NCBI RefSeq assembly: GCF_001499965.1
Contig: NZ_LQIT01000019.1
Location: 1-64,000 of the forward strand
From: Mycobacterium sp. GA-2829
GTDB lineage: Bacteria > Actinomycetota > Actinomycetes > Mycobacteriales > Mycobacteriaceae
DNA: 64,000 bases
Direction of reading: 5' to 3'
Part shown: positions 35,497 through 43,789 of the stretch, one piece after another
How positions within the stretch are numbered: the stretch's first letter is position 1
Layout: the number at the start of each line of letters is the position of its first letter
The notes under the pieces: generated by a model
Database searches by the model: none
What the model saw: only the letters and a program-made list of their open reading frames with translations
Told to the model about the DNA's origin: nothing
Made by a program: the position numbers and the translations under genes

Positions 35497-36278
35497 CTGT
35501 TCTCATCGAGGACGACGGCGCTGTCCGCATCCTGACCCTCGACCGGCCCGATGTCCGCAATGCCATCGACATCCCGCTACGACTCGCGCTCGCCGATGCC
35601 CTCGAGGCCGCCGACGCCGACGCGAATGTCCGGGTGATCGTGTTGACCGGCGCCGGCACCACCTTCTGCTCCGGAGGTGATATCTCCACGATGAAGTTGA
35701 TGTCGGAGGCGGACGCGCTGGAACGGGCGCAGCTCGCCCAGCGGGTGATCCGTGCTATCTGGACCACGCCTAAGCCTGTTTTGGCCGCCGTAGAGGGTGC
35801 CGCCTTCGGCGCCGGCGCGGCGCTGGCTGCAGCGTGTGACCGTATTGTCGCGGCCGGCAACGCGCGGTTCGCCACCACCTTCATCAACGTCGGTCTCGCC
35901 GGTGACATGGGTGCCTTCGCATCCCTCCCGCGCCGGATGGGCGTGGCCCGCGCCCGGCAGATGATGCTGCTGCCAGAACCGATCACGGCTCACGTCGCGC
36001 TGCAGTGGGGGTTGGTTGACGTTTGTGTTGAAGCCGGGGACGCGCTGTCGGCGGCGCGCGCGGACGCAGCCCGCCTGGCGACCGGTCCGGCGCAGGCCTA
36101 CGGCGTGATCAAGAGGATGCTGGCCATCGCACCCACTCTGCATCCGCTCGACGTCCTCAACCAGGAAGCCGCCCACCAGGCGAAGCTTTTTGGCAGCGAT
36201 GACTTCGCAGAAGGCATCGCAGCATTCCGTGAGAAGCGGCGACCATCATTCGGCACACGACAAGGAGTGCATCCATGA
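35493..36278 (+). CDS. Enoyl-CoA hydratase/isomerase family protein 3
   Basis: A 261-residue crotonase-fold protein. Motifs: TGAGTTFCSGGDISTM and EGAAFGAGAALAAACD for the oxyanion hole; the acid region reads INVGLAGDMGAFASLPR. ATG 35493 overlaps the previous stop by 4 nt; its stop overlaps the Rieske alpha gene. The C-terminal EGIAAFREKRRPSF is the standard family end. Confidence 0.85.
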   Translation: MTVLIEDDGAVRILTLDRPDVRNAIDIPLRLALADALEAADADANVRVIVLTGAGTTFCSGGDISTMKLMSEADALERAQLAQRVIRAIWTTPKPVLAAVEGAAFGAGAALAAACDRIVAAGNARFATTFINVGLAGDMGAFASLPRRMGVARARQMMLLPEPITAHVALQWGLVDVCVEAGDALSAARADAARLATGPAQAYGVIKRMLAIAPTLHPLDVLNQEAAHQAKLFGSDDFAEGIAAFREKRRPSFGTRQGVHP

Positions 36279-37543
36279 CCTCTGTGATCGATCCCAGCGC
36301 AGGCACCGGCAGCCGCTATGAACGGCTGATCCGCCCGGAACGGGTCCACGGCAGCCTGTACAGCGACCCCAGCATCTATGCCGAGGAACTGGAGAAGATC
36401 TGGTATCGGACGTGGGTATTCGTCGGCCACGAGAGTGAGGTCGCACAACCCAACGACTACGTGCGCAAGAAACTCGGCCCGCAAGACGTCATCATGACGC
36501 GGGACCGCGACGGCGAAATCCATCTGCTGCTCAATCGGTGTGCGCATCGTGGCAATCAGGTCTGCGACGACGCCAAAGGCAATTCGAGCACCTTCCGTTG
36601 CCCGTACCACGGGTGGACCTTCCGCAATGACGGCGAACTTATCGGCTTTCCGTTCTTCAAGGGGTACGGCGGCCGCAAGCTGGATCTGGCCATGGGCCGG
36701 GTGCCCCGCGTCGACTCCTACGGCGGCTTCGTCTTCGGTAGCTTCGCACCCGACGGGCCATCGCTGATCGAACACCTCGGTGCCGCCGCCGGCGAGATCG
36801 ACCGCCTGACCCGACTGTCGCCGGAAGGGCGTGTGGAGCTCACTGCCGGGTGGCTTCAGCACAAAGCCCGTGCGAACTGGAAGCTCTTGGCCGAGAACGA
36901 AACCGACGGATATCATCCGCAGTTCGTGCACGGTTCGATCTTCGGTGTCACCGGCAGCACCATCGGCCCGCTCTACAGCGATTCCTCGATCGCCGTGACG
37001 CGCGATCTCGGCGGCGGCCACAGCGAGAACGACCTGCGACCCGAATTCCGAAAGTACGCGCAGCCCATGCGGTGGTTCGGCACCACGGAGTCCCGCGTGC
37101 CCGATTACGTCGCCGCGATGCGCGCCAAGCACGGCGATGCCGCCGAGGAGATCCTGATCGAAGGTGCGCCGCACGTCATGATCTTCCCCAACCTGTTCAT
37201 CGCCGAGATCCAGGTCTTCAACATCCAACCCACCGGTGTGGACGAGTGCGTCCAGTACGCGACCGCGGTACAGCTGGCGGGTGCCCCGGAGCTGAACCGT
37301 CGCATGGTGTCGCAGTGCATCGGCTCGGTCGGTCCTGCCGGCATGTTGCTGGCCGACGACACCGAGATGTACGAGCGCAACCAGCAGGGCATCGCTGCGC
37401 TGAGCCCGGAATGGCTCGACGTCCGCCGCGGCATGCACCGGGAAACAGTCGACGAGAACGGGTTCAAGATCGGCACCAACACCGACGAAACCGGCATGCG
37501 CGGCTTCTGGTCGCACTACAAGACACTGATGGAGAGGGACTGA
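36275..37543 (+). CDS. Rieske non-heme iron dioxygenase, alpha subunit
   Basis: A 422-residue ring-hydroxylating oxygenase large subunit. The Rieske [2Fe-2S] ligands are Cys89-x-His91 and Cys109-x2-His112 (CPYHGW). The mononuclear iron site shows Asp211 and the ligands His214 and His219 (in NETDGYHPQFVH). It needs a ferredoxin/reductase, which is not encoded nearby. With the beta subunit it would insert O2 into an aromatic or other ring or an alkene to give a cis-diol or hydroxyl. ATG 36275 overlaps the crotonase gene. Length is normal (about 420-460). Confidence 0.93.
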   Translation: MTSVIDPSAGTGSRYERLIRPERVHGSLYSDPSIYAEELEKIWYRTWVFVGHESEVAQPNDYVRKKLGPQDVIMTRDRDGEIHLLLNRCAHRGNQVCDDAKGNSSTFRCPYHGWTFRNDGELIGFPFFKGYGGRKLDLAMGRVPRVDSYGGFVFGSFAPDGPSLIEHLGAAAGEIDRLTRLSPEGRVELTAGWLQHKARANWKLLAENETDGYHPQFVHGSIFGVTGSTIGPLYSDSSIAVTRDLGGGHSENDLRPEFRKYAQPMRWFGTTESRVPDYVAAMRAKHGDAAEEILIEGAPHVMIFPNLFIAEIQVFNIQPTGVDECVQYATAVQLAGAPELNRRMVSQCIGSVGPAGMLLADDTEMYERNQQGIAALSPEWLDVRRGMHRETVDENGFKIGTNTDETGMRGFWSHYKTLMERD

Positions 37544-37546
37544 GCC

Positions 37547-38080
37547 GTGACCGCGTCCTTGAAAGAGACCGATGGTCTCGGACCCATTCCCGACGGCTTT
37601 GACCGATACGAGGTAGAACAGTTCCTCTACCGCGAAGCGCGCCACGCCGACGAGAACGACTACGACGCATGGGAAGCGTTGTGGACCGACGATGCAATCT
37701 ACTGGGTGCCGGCCAATTCCGCTTCGGTCGATCCCAACCGGCAGATGTCGATCATCTTCGACAACCGGAGCCGGATCTCGACCCGACTCAAGCAGGTCCG
37801 CACCGGCCGGCGGTACGCCCAGGCGCCGCCGTCGCATCTGCGCCGATTGATCTCCAACATCGAATTTCTCGGTGGGCGGCCTGGAGCCGACGGATCGATC
37901 GATCTGGAGGTCGGGGCGAACTTCGTTGTGGTGGAGGCGCGCCCGCGCGGAAACCACATATGGGGCGGCCGGGTCACCTACCGATTGCGGAGGGTCGGCG
38001 CCGAGCTGAAGCTGGCGTACAAGAAGGTCCAGCTCGTGGACGCCGACAAGCCGATTCCGACACTGAGCTTCCTCATTTAA
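37547..38080 (+). CDS. Rieske dioxygenase, beta subunit
   Basis: A 177-residue small subunit of the ring-hydroxylating dioxygenase, with the NTF2-like fold typical of beta subunits: VEQFLYREARHADENDYDAW, then YWVPANS, RLKQVRTGRRYAQAPPS and RRLISNIEF. GTG 37547, 3 bp after the alpha gene. It supports the alpha3-beta3 hexamer. The unusually close arrangement with three crotonases suggests the product feeds into a CoA-thioester pathway. Confidence 0.9.
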   Translation: MTASLKETDGLGPIPDGFDRYEVEQFLYREARHADENDYDAWEALWTDDAIYWVPANSASVDPNRQMSIIFDNRSRISTRLKQVRTGRRYAQAPPSHLRRLISNIEFLGGRPGADGSIDLEVGANFVVVEARPRGNHIWGGRVTYRLRRVGAELKLAYKKVQLVDADKPIPTLSFLI

Positions 38081-38088
38081 GGAGCAGC

Positions 38089-38343
38089 ATGGGCATGGAA
38101 TTCGACGGTACGGCACCGGTGACGATTCCCGGCGTCGGCGCGGTCATCGGCAGCGAGTTCGCCGAGGTCGCGGTCAGCATCGACGATCAGGCCAACGCGC
38201 CGCGACTCAAGGTCGAGGACCTGCGCACCGGCCGGGTCCGCTACCTCGACGCACTCGAACTCGAAACCATCGTCTGGCTGCCCGACGAGCGGCTCAACAG
38301 CCTGCTTGATCCGTCGGCCGACCGCTGGCGAGGTGACGAATGA
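38089..38343 (+). CDS. Small dioxygenase-linked protein of unknown function
   Basis: An 84-residue protein starting MGMEFDGTAPVTIPGVG. GGAG lies a few nt upstream of ATG 38089; a second in-frame ATG at 38095 has better spacing, so the true start could be two codons later. No motif is recognised. The sequence is acidic with a beta-rich first half (FAEVAVSIDDQ, then RLKVEDLRTGRVRYLDALEL). Its place between the Rieske beta and thiolase genes, overlapping the thiolase by 4 nt, suggests an accessory role for the oxygenase. Not a ferredoxin: no Cys. Confidence 0.65.
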   Translation: MGMEFDGTAPVTIPGVGAVIGSEFAEVAVSIDDQANAPRLKVEDLRTGRVRYLDALELETIVWLPDERLNSLLDPSADRWRGDE

Positions 38344-39548
38344 GACGCGCAGCAATCGTCGCACCATTGCGGACGCCGGTCGGCACCTTCGGCGGCAGCC
38401 TGCTTCCGCTGCGTGCCGAGGACCTGGCCGCACAAGTCATCAAGGAGGTCGTCGCGCGCAGCGGCGTGGCACCCGACGTTATCGAGGATGTGGTCTTCGC
38501 GCAGTCCTACGCCAACTCCGAAGCACCGTGCATCGGACGGTGGGCAGCGCTGCATGCCGGCCTTCCGATCAGCGTGTCGGGCCTGCAGATCGATCGCCGT
38601 TGCGGTGGTGGTTTGCAGGCGGTCATCGCCGCGGCGATGACCGTACAGACCGGGGCCGCTGACGTGGTGATTGCCGGTGGCGTCGAGTCGATGAGCAACA
38701 TCGAGCACTACACCACCACCGCGCGGTGGGGATCGCGAGCGGGCAACCAGGTGCTCTATGACCGCCTGGACCGCGGCCGTGAGCTGTCCCAGCCGACCTG
38801 GCGATTCGGCGCCATCAGCGGAATGATCGAGACAGCGGAGAACCTCGCCGCCGACTACGGCATCGACCGCGCCGCCGCCGATGCTTTCGCGGTCCGCAGC
38901 CACGCCAGGGCGCACGCCGCCCAGCAATCGGGAGCGTTCGACGACGAGATTGTGGCCGTGGAGGTGCCGCAGCGCCGCGGTGAACCGGTCATCGTGGCTC
39001 GTGACGAAGGAATCCGGCCCACCACCACAATCGAGACGTTGGCCAAACTGCGCACCCTCCAGAACGGCGGCACGGTCACGGCGGGAAACTCCAGCCAGCA
39101 GAATGACGCGGCGGCCGCCTGTCTGGTTGTCGCCGAGGATCGGCTGGAGTCGCTCGGCCTGGAACCTATCGGTTACCTAGAGGGGTGGGCAGCCATCGGG
39201 TGTGAGCCGTCACGGATGGGGATCGGACCGGTCGGCGCCACCGAGAAGCTGTTCGCGCGAACCGGACTGGCTTTCGATGACCTGACTTTGATCGAGATCA
39301 ACGAGGCCTTCGCCGTGCAGGTGCTGGCGGTCCTGTCTGGCTGGGGTCTGAAACTCGACGACGTCGAAGACCGGCTGAACGTCAACGGTTCCGGCATCTC
39401 ACTCGGCCATCCCATCGGTGCGACCGGGGTCCGCATCCTGACCACCGTGTTGCACGAGTTGCAGCGGCGTGGTGGCGGGCTGGCGTTGGAGACCATGTGC
39501 ATCGGTGGCGGGCAGGGCCTTGCCGCAGTGTTCCGGGGCGCCTCGTGA
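38340..39548 (+). CDS. Thiolase (acetyl-CoA acyltransferase)
   Basis: A 402-residue thiolase. The nucleophile Cys88 lies in IDRRCGGGLQAV, the His in GSGISLGHPIGATG and the second Cys in METMCIGGGQG, so all three catalytic residues are present. It should cleave a 3-ketoacyl-CoA with CoA. ATG 38340 overlaps the small upstream gene. A further thiolase-like pair follows directly. Confidence 0.9.
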   Translation: MRRAAIVAPLRTPVGTFGGSLLPLRAEDLAAQVIKEVVARSGVAPDVIEDVVFAQSYANSEAPCIGRWAALHAGLPISVSGLQIDRRCGGGLQAVIAAAMTVQTGAADVVIAGGVESMSNIEHYTTTARWGSRAGNQVLYDRLDRGRELSQPTWRFGAISGMIETAENLAADYGIDRAAADAFAVRSHARAHAAQQSGAFDDEIVAVEVPQRRGEPVIVARDEGIRPTTTIETLAKLRTLQNGGTVTAGNSSQQNDAAAACLVVAEDRLESLGLEPIGYLEGWAAIGCEPSRMGIGPVGATEKLFARTGLAFDDLTLIEINEAFAVQVLAVLSGWGLKLDDVEDRLNVNGSGISLGHPIGATGVRILTTVLHELQRRGGGLALETMCIGGGQGLAAVFRGAS

Positions 39549-40900
39549 GCACCGGTTTGCTCGGGTACGCCAGCTACCTGCCGCGACCCCGGCTCGCCGG
39601 GCCGGCGATCGGGCTGCGGAAAGGTGACCGGGTCGTCGCGTCCTACGACGAGGACTCCACCACCATGGCGGTCGCCGCGGCGACTGCCGCGCTGGCGCCA
39701 GGTGCAGTGCCCGCAGCGGTGTATCTGGCGACCAGCTCGCCGGCCTACGCCGATAAGACGAACGCCACCGCGGTCCACGCCGCCCTGGGCCTGCCGGGGG
39801 AGGTGTTCGCCGCGGATCTGTGCGGTACCGGTCGCAGCACCATCGCGGGCGTGAAGCTCGCGGCGCAATCCGGAGGACTCGTGGTGGCCGCCGACGTGCG
39901 CGTCGGCAAGCCGGGGTCTGCCGACGAGAAGACCGGCGGTGACGGCGCCGCAGCAGCCTGGTTCGGAGACGGCGAGCCGATCGCGGAGGTCCTGGCGGTC
40001 CGGTCGCAATCGGCCGAGTTCCTGGACCGGTGGCGAGACCCCGCCGCCAGCACGGGGCAGCAGTGGGAGGAGCGCTTCGGCGCCGAGCGCTACGGTTCGT
40101 TGATCCGATCGACCGCGCAGTCCGCTCTCGACGATGCCGGAGGTGCCGACGCTGACCACGTCGTGGTGGCCTGTCCGAACACCGCCGTCATCAAACGAGC
40201 CGCAACCTTGGTCAAGGGCCAGAAGTCGGTGACAACGTCGCCCATCGGGCATACCGGCGCCGCCGACGCGCTGATCGGGCTGGCGGGCGTGCTCGACATA
40301 GCCGATCCGGGCGACAGCATCGTCGTGATCTCCGCTGTCGATGGATGCGATGTGGTGGTGCTGCGGGCCACAGCCGCGCTGCCGGCGCACCGCCAGGGTA
40401 GGTCGCTGGCGGCCCAGCGGTCAGCCGGCCTCCCCGTGGACCACCTGACCTACCTGTCATGGCGCGGTCTGGTGACTCTGGAAGCGCCGCGCCGCCCCGA
40501 ACCGGAACGCGCCGCCGCGCCGCCTGCCGGGCGTTCCGAGCGCTGGAAGTTCGGCTTCACCGGGTCACGTTGCACCGAGTGCGGATTCACGCATCTGCCA
40601 CCACTGCGGATGTGCCGCGCCTGCAACGCGCTGGACGCGATGGACGCAGTGCCGGTGGCATCCCTGACCGGCACCATCGTCACCTACACGGTGGACCGGC
40701 TGGCCTTCTCGCCGTCACCGCCGATGGTGCAGGCCGTGATCGACATCGACGGCGGCGGACGTTGCACCTTGGAGGTCGCCGACGCCCGGCCTGACAATCT
40801 CGAAGTCGGTGCGCGGGTGCGCTTCTCCTTCCGGAGACTGTTCACCGCTGGCGGCGTGCACGATTACTTTTGGAAGGCGGTGCAAGACGATGCCCAGTAA
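39545..40900 (+). CDS. Ketosynthase-III-like domain fused to a DUF35 OB-fold
   Basis: A 451-residue two-domain protein. The N-terminal part (about 1-300) resembles HMG-CoA synthase/KAS III, with a putative nucleophile Cys93 in AADLCGTGRSTI and a late SPIGHTGAADA His motif. The C-terminal part (about 330-451) is a DUF35/rubredoxin-like zinc ribbon (Cys343, Cys346, Cys357, Cys360) plus OB-fold. DUF35 proteins act as partners of SCP2-type thiolases and retro-aldolases in steroid side-chain degradation. GTG 39545 overlaps the thiolase gene. The fusion, followed by a thiolase-like gene, suggests an acyl-CoA thiolysis or aldol-cleavage complex. Confidence 0.82.
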   Translation: MSTGLLGYASYLPRPRLAGPAIGLRKGDRVVASYDEDSTTMAVAAATAALAPGAVPAAVYLATSSPAYADKTNATAVHAALGLPGEVFAADLCGTGRSTIAGVKLAAQSGGLVVAADVRVGKPGSADEKTGGDGAAAAWFGDGEPIAEVLAVRSQSAEFLDRWRDPAASTGQQWEERFGAERYGSLIRSTAQSALDDAGGADADHVVVACPNTAVIKRAATLVKGQKSVTTSPIGHTGAADALIGLAGVLDIADPGDSIVVISAVDGCDVVVLRATAALPAHRQGRSLAAQRSAGLPVDHLTYLSWRGLVTLEAPRRPEPERAAAPPAGRSERWKFGFTGSRCTECGFTHLPPLRMCRACNALDAMDAVPVASLTGTIVTYTVDRLAFSPSPPMVQAVIDIDGGGRCTLEVADARPDNLEVGARVRFSFRRLFTAGGVHDYFWKAVQDDAQ

Positions 40901-42092
40901 CGGAATTGCCGGCAGGGTCGCGGTGGTGGCCATGGGCTGCAGCAAGTTCGGGGAACGCTGGGACTCCTCGACCGACGACCTCATCATTGAGGCGTACCAG
41001 GAGTGCCTGGGTTCGCTGCCCGGCTTCAACCGTGAGGACGTCGACGCCTACTGGCTGGGAACGCTGAGTTCCGGGCTCGGCGGCTTGACCTTGAGCCGGG
41101 CGATCGGCAGCGACGACAAACCGGTGACCAGAGTGGAGAACTTCTGCGCCACCGGATCCGAGGCGTTTCGTAACGCCTCCTATGCCGTCGCCGCCGGCGC
41201 CTACGAGATCGTGATGGCCGTTGGTGTAGAGAAGCTGAAGGACTCGGGATACTCCGGTTTGCTTCGCCAGGACCCGCCGGGAGACGGTACGGCCCCGGAA
41301 ATCTCGATGACCGCCCCGGCAGCCTTCTCGCTGCTCGACCCGGCCTACTGCGACCGATACGGTGTGCACCCGGACGAGATGCGAGCCGCAATGACGCACG
41401 TCGCTTGGAAGAATCATGACAACGGGACCCGAAATCCGAAGGCGCAGTTCCGTTCTCCCGTCGCTCGAGAGACGATCGACAGTGCCCCGAAGGTGGCCGG
41501 TCGGTTGGGTGTGTTCGATTGCTCGGGGGTTTCCGACGGCGCGGCGTGTGCACTCATCGTTCCAGCGGAAAGGGCGTATGACTTCACCGACCGACCGATG
41601 TTCGTCGAGGGGCTGTCCCTCGTCGCGGGCTCGACACGAGGATCCATGGACTCAGCCTTCGACTACACGACCTTTCCGGAAGTGGTGAAGGCCGCAAAGG
41701 ACGCGTACGCACAGGCTGGGATCGATCGGCCAGAGCAGCAGCTCTCGCTGGCCGAAGTTCACGACTGCTTCACGCCCACCGAGATCGTTTTGATGGAGGA
41801 CCTGGGCTTTTCGGAGACCGGGCACGCCTGGAAAGACGTGCTGGCCGGTGATTTTGATATGGATGGCCGTCTTCCGGTCAACCCCGACGGTGGACTGAAG
41901 TCGTTCGGACACCCCGTCGGGGCAAGCGGTCTGCGGATGCTGTACGAGGCGTGGCTGCAGTTCCGAGGCGAGGCTGGCGATCGTCAGCTTGCTGACCCGC
42001 ACACGGCGCTCACCCACAACCTCGGGGGTCGTCCCGGGGGGTGTGTGTCGTTTGTGTCGATCGTGACGAATGAGCTTCGGCGGCGGCCCTAA
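40890..42092 (+). CDS. SCP2-type thiolase/lipid-transfer-like protein
   Basis: A 400-residue thiolase-fold protein of the SCP-x/lipid-transfer group. The expected Cys is Cys86 (in ENFCATGSEAFRNA); the later HDCFTPTEI motif and GHPVGASG are characteristic of SCP2-type thiolases. These proteins work with DUF35 partners, here the product of the gene before it, with an 11-nt overlap. Expected activity: thiolytic or aldol cleavage of a branched-chain acyl-CoA. Last gene of the operon; a hairpin follows 32 bp downstream. Confidence 0.88.
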   Translation: MPSNGIAGRVAVVAMGCSKFGERWDSSTDDLIIEAYQECLGSLPGFNREDVDAYWLGTLSSGLGGLTLSRAIGSDDKPVTRVENFCATGSEAFRNASYAVAAGAYEIVMAVGVEKLKDSGYSGLLRQDPPGDGTAPEISMTAPAAFSLLDPAYCDRYGVHPDEMRAAMTHVAWKNHDNGTRNPKAQFRSPVARETIDSAPKVAGRLGVFDCSGVSDGAACALIVPAERAYDFTDRPMFVEGLSLVAGSTRGSMDSAFDYTTFPEVVKAAKDAYAQAGIDRPEQQLSLAEVHDCFTPTEIVLMEDLGFSETGHAWKDVLAGDFDMDGRLPVNPDGGLKSFGHPVGASGLRMLYEAWLQFRGEAGDRQLADPHTALTHNLGGRPGGCVSFVSIVTNELRRRP

Positions 42093-42124
42093 CGATCCCG
42101 GGCTGGGGTTCGCGCAACTGGGTT

Positions 42125-42158
42125 GGCAGCCGTCCACTATGGCATATCGACGGCTGCC
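42125..42158 (+). terminator. Hairpin closing the Rieske/beta-oxidation operon
   Basis: The arms GGCAGCCGTC (42125-42134) and GACGGCTGCC (42149-42158) form a perfect 10-bp stem with a 14-nt loop, 32 bp after the stop at 42092. There is no U-tract. Confidence 0.6.
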
Positions 42159-42230
42159 CACTGGGCTAGGAGACGTGTGCGCCGCGGGAGACGCCGACCC
42201 GCATCAGAGTCAGTGATCCGCGGAGTGGGT

Positions 42231-42437
42231 GCTTCCGCTTCTGTCGAACGGTCGCCGTCGACCGCGGCGGCGATCATGCGCGAGACCAGGTCGTCGCCCG
42301 GGATTGTCGCGGCGTCGGGTCGTGATGCCGGTGAGGTAACCGCCGGTCTCCGTCAAGGAATTCAGGCCGAGCTGCGTGTCGGCGATCACCCGGAGCGGAA
42401 GTTCGACGGCGACGTCGTCGACGAATTCGCGCGATTC
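42231..42437 (-). pseudogene. Cytochrome P450 remnant
   Basis: On the minus strand one frame reads SREFVDDVAVELPLRVIAD (from 42437), typical of the P450 segment before helix F. After a frameshift near 42310 the next frame reads PGDDLVSRMIAAAVDGDR (to about 42231), like the P450 segment before the I-helix. The usual 70-residue interval between them is largely missing, and no heme-binding Cys region is visible. It is a short decayed fragment, not a functional gene. Confidence 0.5.
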
Positions 42438-42874
42438 GTGACCGCGCCGTTCGATTCTGTGGCGGCCTCGACGCCACCTGCCGGTGGGTCGGCGGCGTTC
42501 TGGGAGGTCTCGCCCAGGCCACCGGTGGTGACCAGCGACTCCGCGAGACGCTGCGGGCCTTCCTGTGATCCGGGTCCAGCTTCAAGGCGACCGCCGATGA
42601 GAAACACCTGCGCGTCAACTCCGTGAATCTCGGGGAGTGCGGGCGGCGGAGCGTCGTGGACGTGAGATCTCCGAGGACCGTTTGGACGCCGAGGTAGCGC
42701 TGCTCCTGGTGCCCGGTTCGGGGACGCCTTTCTCACCTGACCGTCGCAGATCCTCTTCTAATCCTCGTTCGGAGCGGGAAGCCGCTGGACTAGCCGGGAC
42801 AACGCGATCAAATAAACCGGTACACCTGAATGCCGCGACCAGACGTCTCCACTGCGACCTTGACTTCTGAACAT
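42438..42874. other. Gene-free region before the second catabolic operon
   Basis: About 440 bp with no supported gene. Both strands have open frames of low complexity, probably more remnant sequence of the P450 gene upstream. The last 30 bp become AT-rich and carry operator site E. Confidence 0.4.
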
Positions 42875-42875
42875 T

Positions 42876-42893
42876 TTTTAACCAAGATTCAAT
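42876..42893 (+). promoter_or_regulatory. Operator site E
   Basis: TTTTAACCAAGATTCAAT matches WTTTAAC-N3-GAYTMRAA and lies 30 bp before the GTG start of the SDR gene at 42923. Its position overlaps where a -10 or -35 box would be, consistent with repression. Confidence 0.5.
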
Positions 42894-42922
42894 CAACGGC
42901 ATGGTTGAGCGGAGGAACGTAC

Positions 42923-43783
42923 GTGTCAGGTGTTGCAGACAGGGTCGTCATCGTCACCGGTGCGGGGGGCGGCCTCGGTCGCTCATATGCGCGCTTCCTG
43001 GCGGCCAACGGCGCACTGGTGGTGGTCAACGATCTTGGCGGTGCCCGAGACGGCTCGGGAGCTGGCACCCAGGCCGCCGACGCAGTCGTCGCGGAGATTC
43101 GTGACGCCGGCGGTCGGGCCGTTGCCAACTATGACTCGGTGGCCGAGGCGAAGGGTGCTGCGGCGATCGTCGACACCGCGCTCAACGAGTTCGGTGCGGT
43201 GCACGGTGTGGTGAGCAACGCCGGCATTCTGCGTGACGGTGCATTCCACAAGATGTCGCAGGAGAACTGGGACGCGGTCCAGCAGGTGCACCTCTACGGC
43301 GGCTTCAACGTCATTCGCGCCGCGTGGCCGCACTTCCGGGAGCAGAAGTTCGGCCGCATTGTCGTCGCGACGTCGACCAGCGGCCTGTACGGCAACTTCG
43401 GCCAGGCCAACTACTCTGCCGCCAAGGCGGGACTGGTCGGGCTGATCAATTCGCTGGCGATCGAGGGCGCTAAATACTCGATCACCGCGAATGCGATCGC
43501 GCCGCTGGCCGCGACCAGAATGACGGAGGACATCGCCCCGCAGGAGCTTCTGGATAAGCTCGACCCCGAACTGGTCGCGCCTGCCGTGGGTTATCTGGTG
43601 TCGGAGGAAAACGAGGACACCGCATCGGTCTTCGTCGTCGGTGGCGGCTTGGTGCAGCGGGTGGCTCAGTTCCAGAACGACGGCGTAACCTTCACCTCGG
43701 TGCCGAGCCTGAGCGAGATCACCGCGCAGTGGTCGCAAATCAGGGACATGTCCGAAGCCAAGCCCGGCACCAACCCTGTCTGA
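42923..43783 (+). CDS. SDR, 17-beta-HSD4/multifunctional-enzyme-like
   Basis: A 286-residue SDR. Motifs: TGAGGGLG, the NDLGGARDGSG segment characteristic of peroxisomal multifunctional enzyme type 2/HSD17B4-like 3-hydroxyacyl-CoA dehydrogenases, VSNAG, ATSTSGLYGNFGQANYSAAK, and MTEDIAPQE. GTG 42923 with GGAGG 7 nt upstream. It would oxidise (3R)-hydroxyacyl-CoA. Followed at 6 bp by an acyl-CoA ligase gene. Confidence 0.88.
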   Translation: MSGVADRVVIVTGAGGGLGRSYARFLAANGALVVVNDLGGARDGSGAGTQAADAVVAEIRDAGGRAVANYDSVAEAKGAAAIVDTALNEFGAVHGVVSNAGILRDGAFHKMSQENWDAVQQVHLYGGFNVIRAAWPHFREQKFGRIVVATSTSGLYGNFGQANYSAAKAGLVGLINSLAIEGAKYSITANAIAPLAATRMTEDIAPQELLDKLDPELVAPAVGYLVSEENEDTASVFVVGGGLVQRVAQFQNDGVTFTSVPSLSEITAQWSQIRDMSEAKPGTNPV

Positions 43784-43789
43784 TCGCCG

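Noticed and set aside
36098..38116. 672-codon minus-strand open frame across the Rieske genes
   Set aside because: Antisense shadow of the conserved Rieske alpha and beta genes; no protein family resemblance.
42123..42626. Possible 167-residue plus-strand gene
   Set aside because: Starts inside the terminator hairpin at 42125-42158, lacks a ribosome binding site and recognisable domain, and overlaps the P450 remnant on the other strand.
42637..42870. Short plus-strand frame containing EISEDRLDAEVALLLVPG, reminiscent of a P450 I-helix
   Set aside because: It is on the opposite strand to the clearer P450 segments, and the similarity is too short to support a second remnant.
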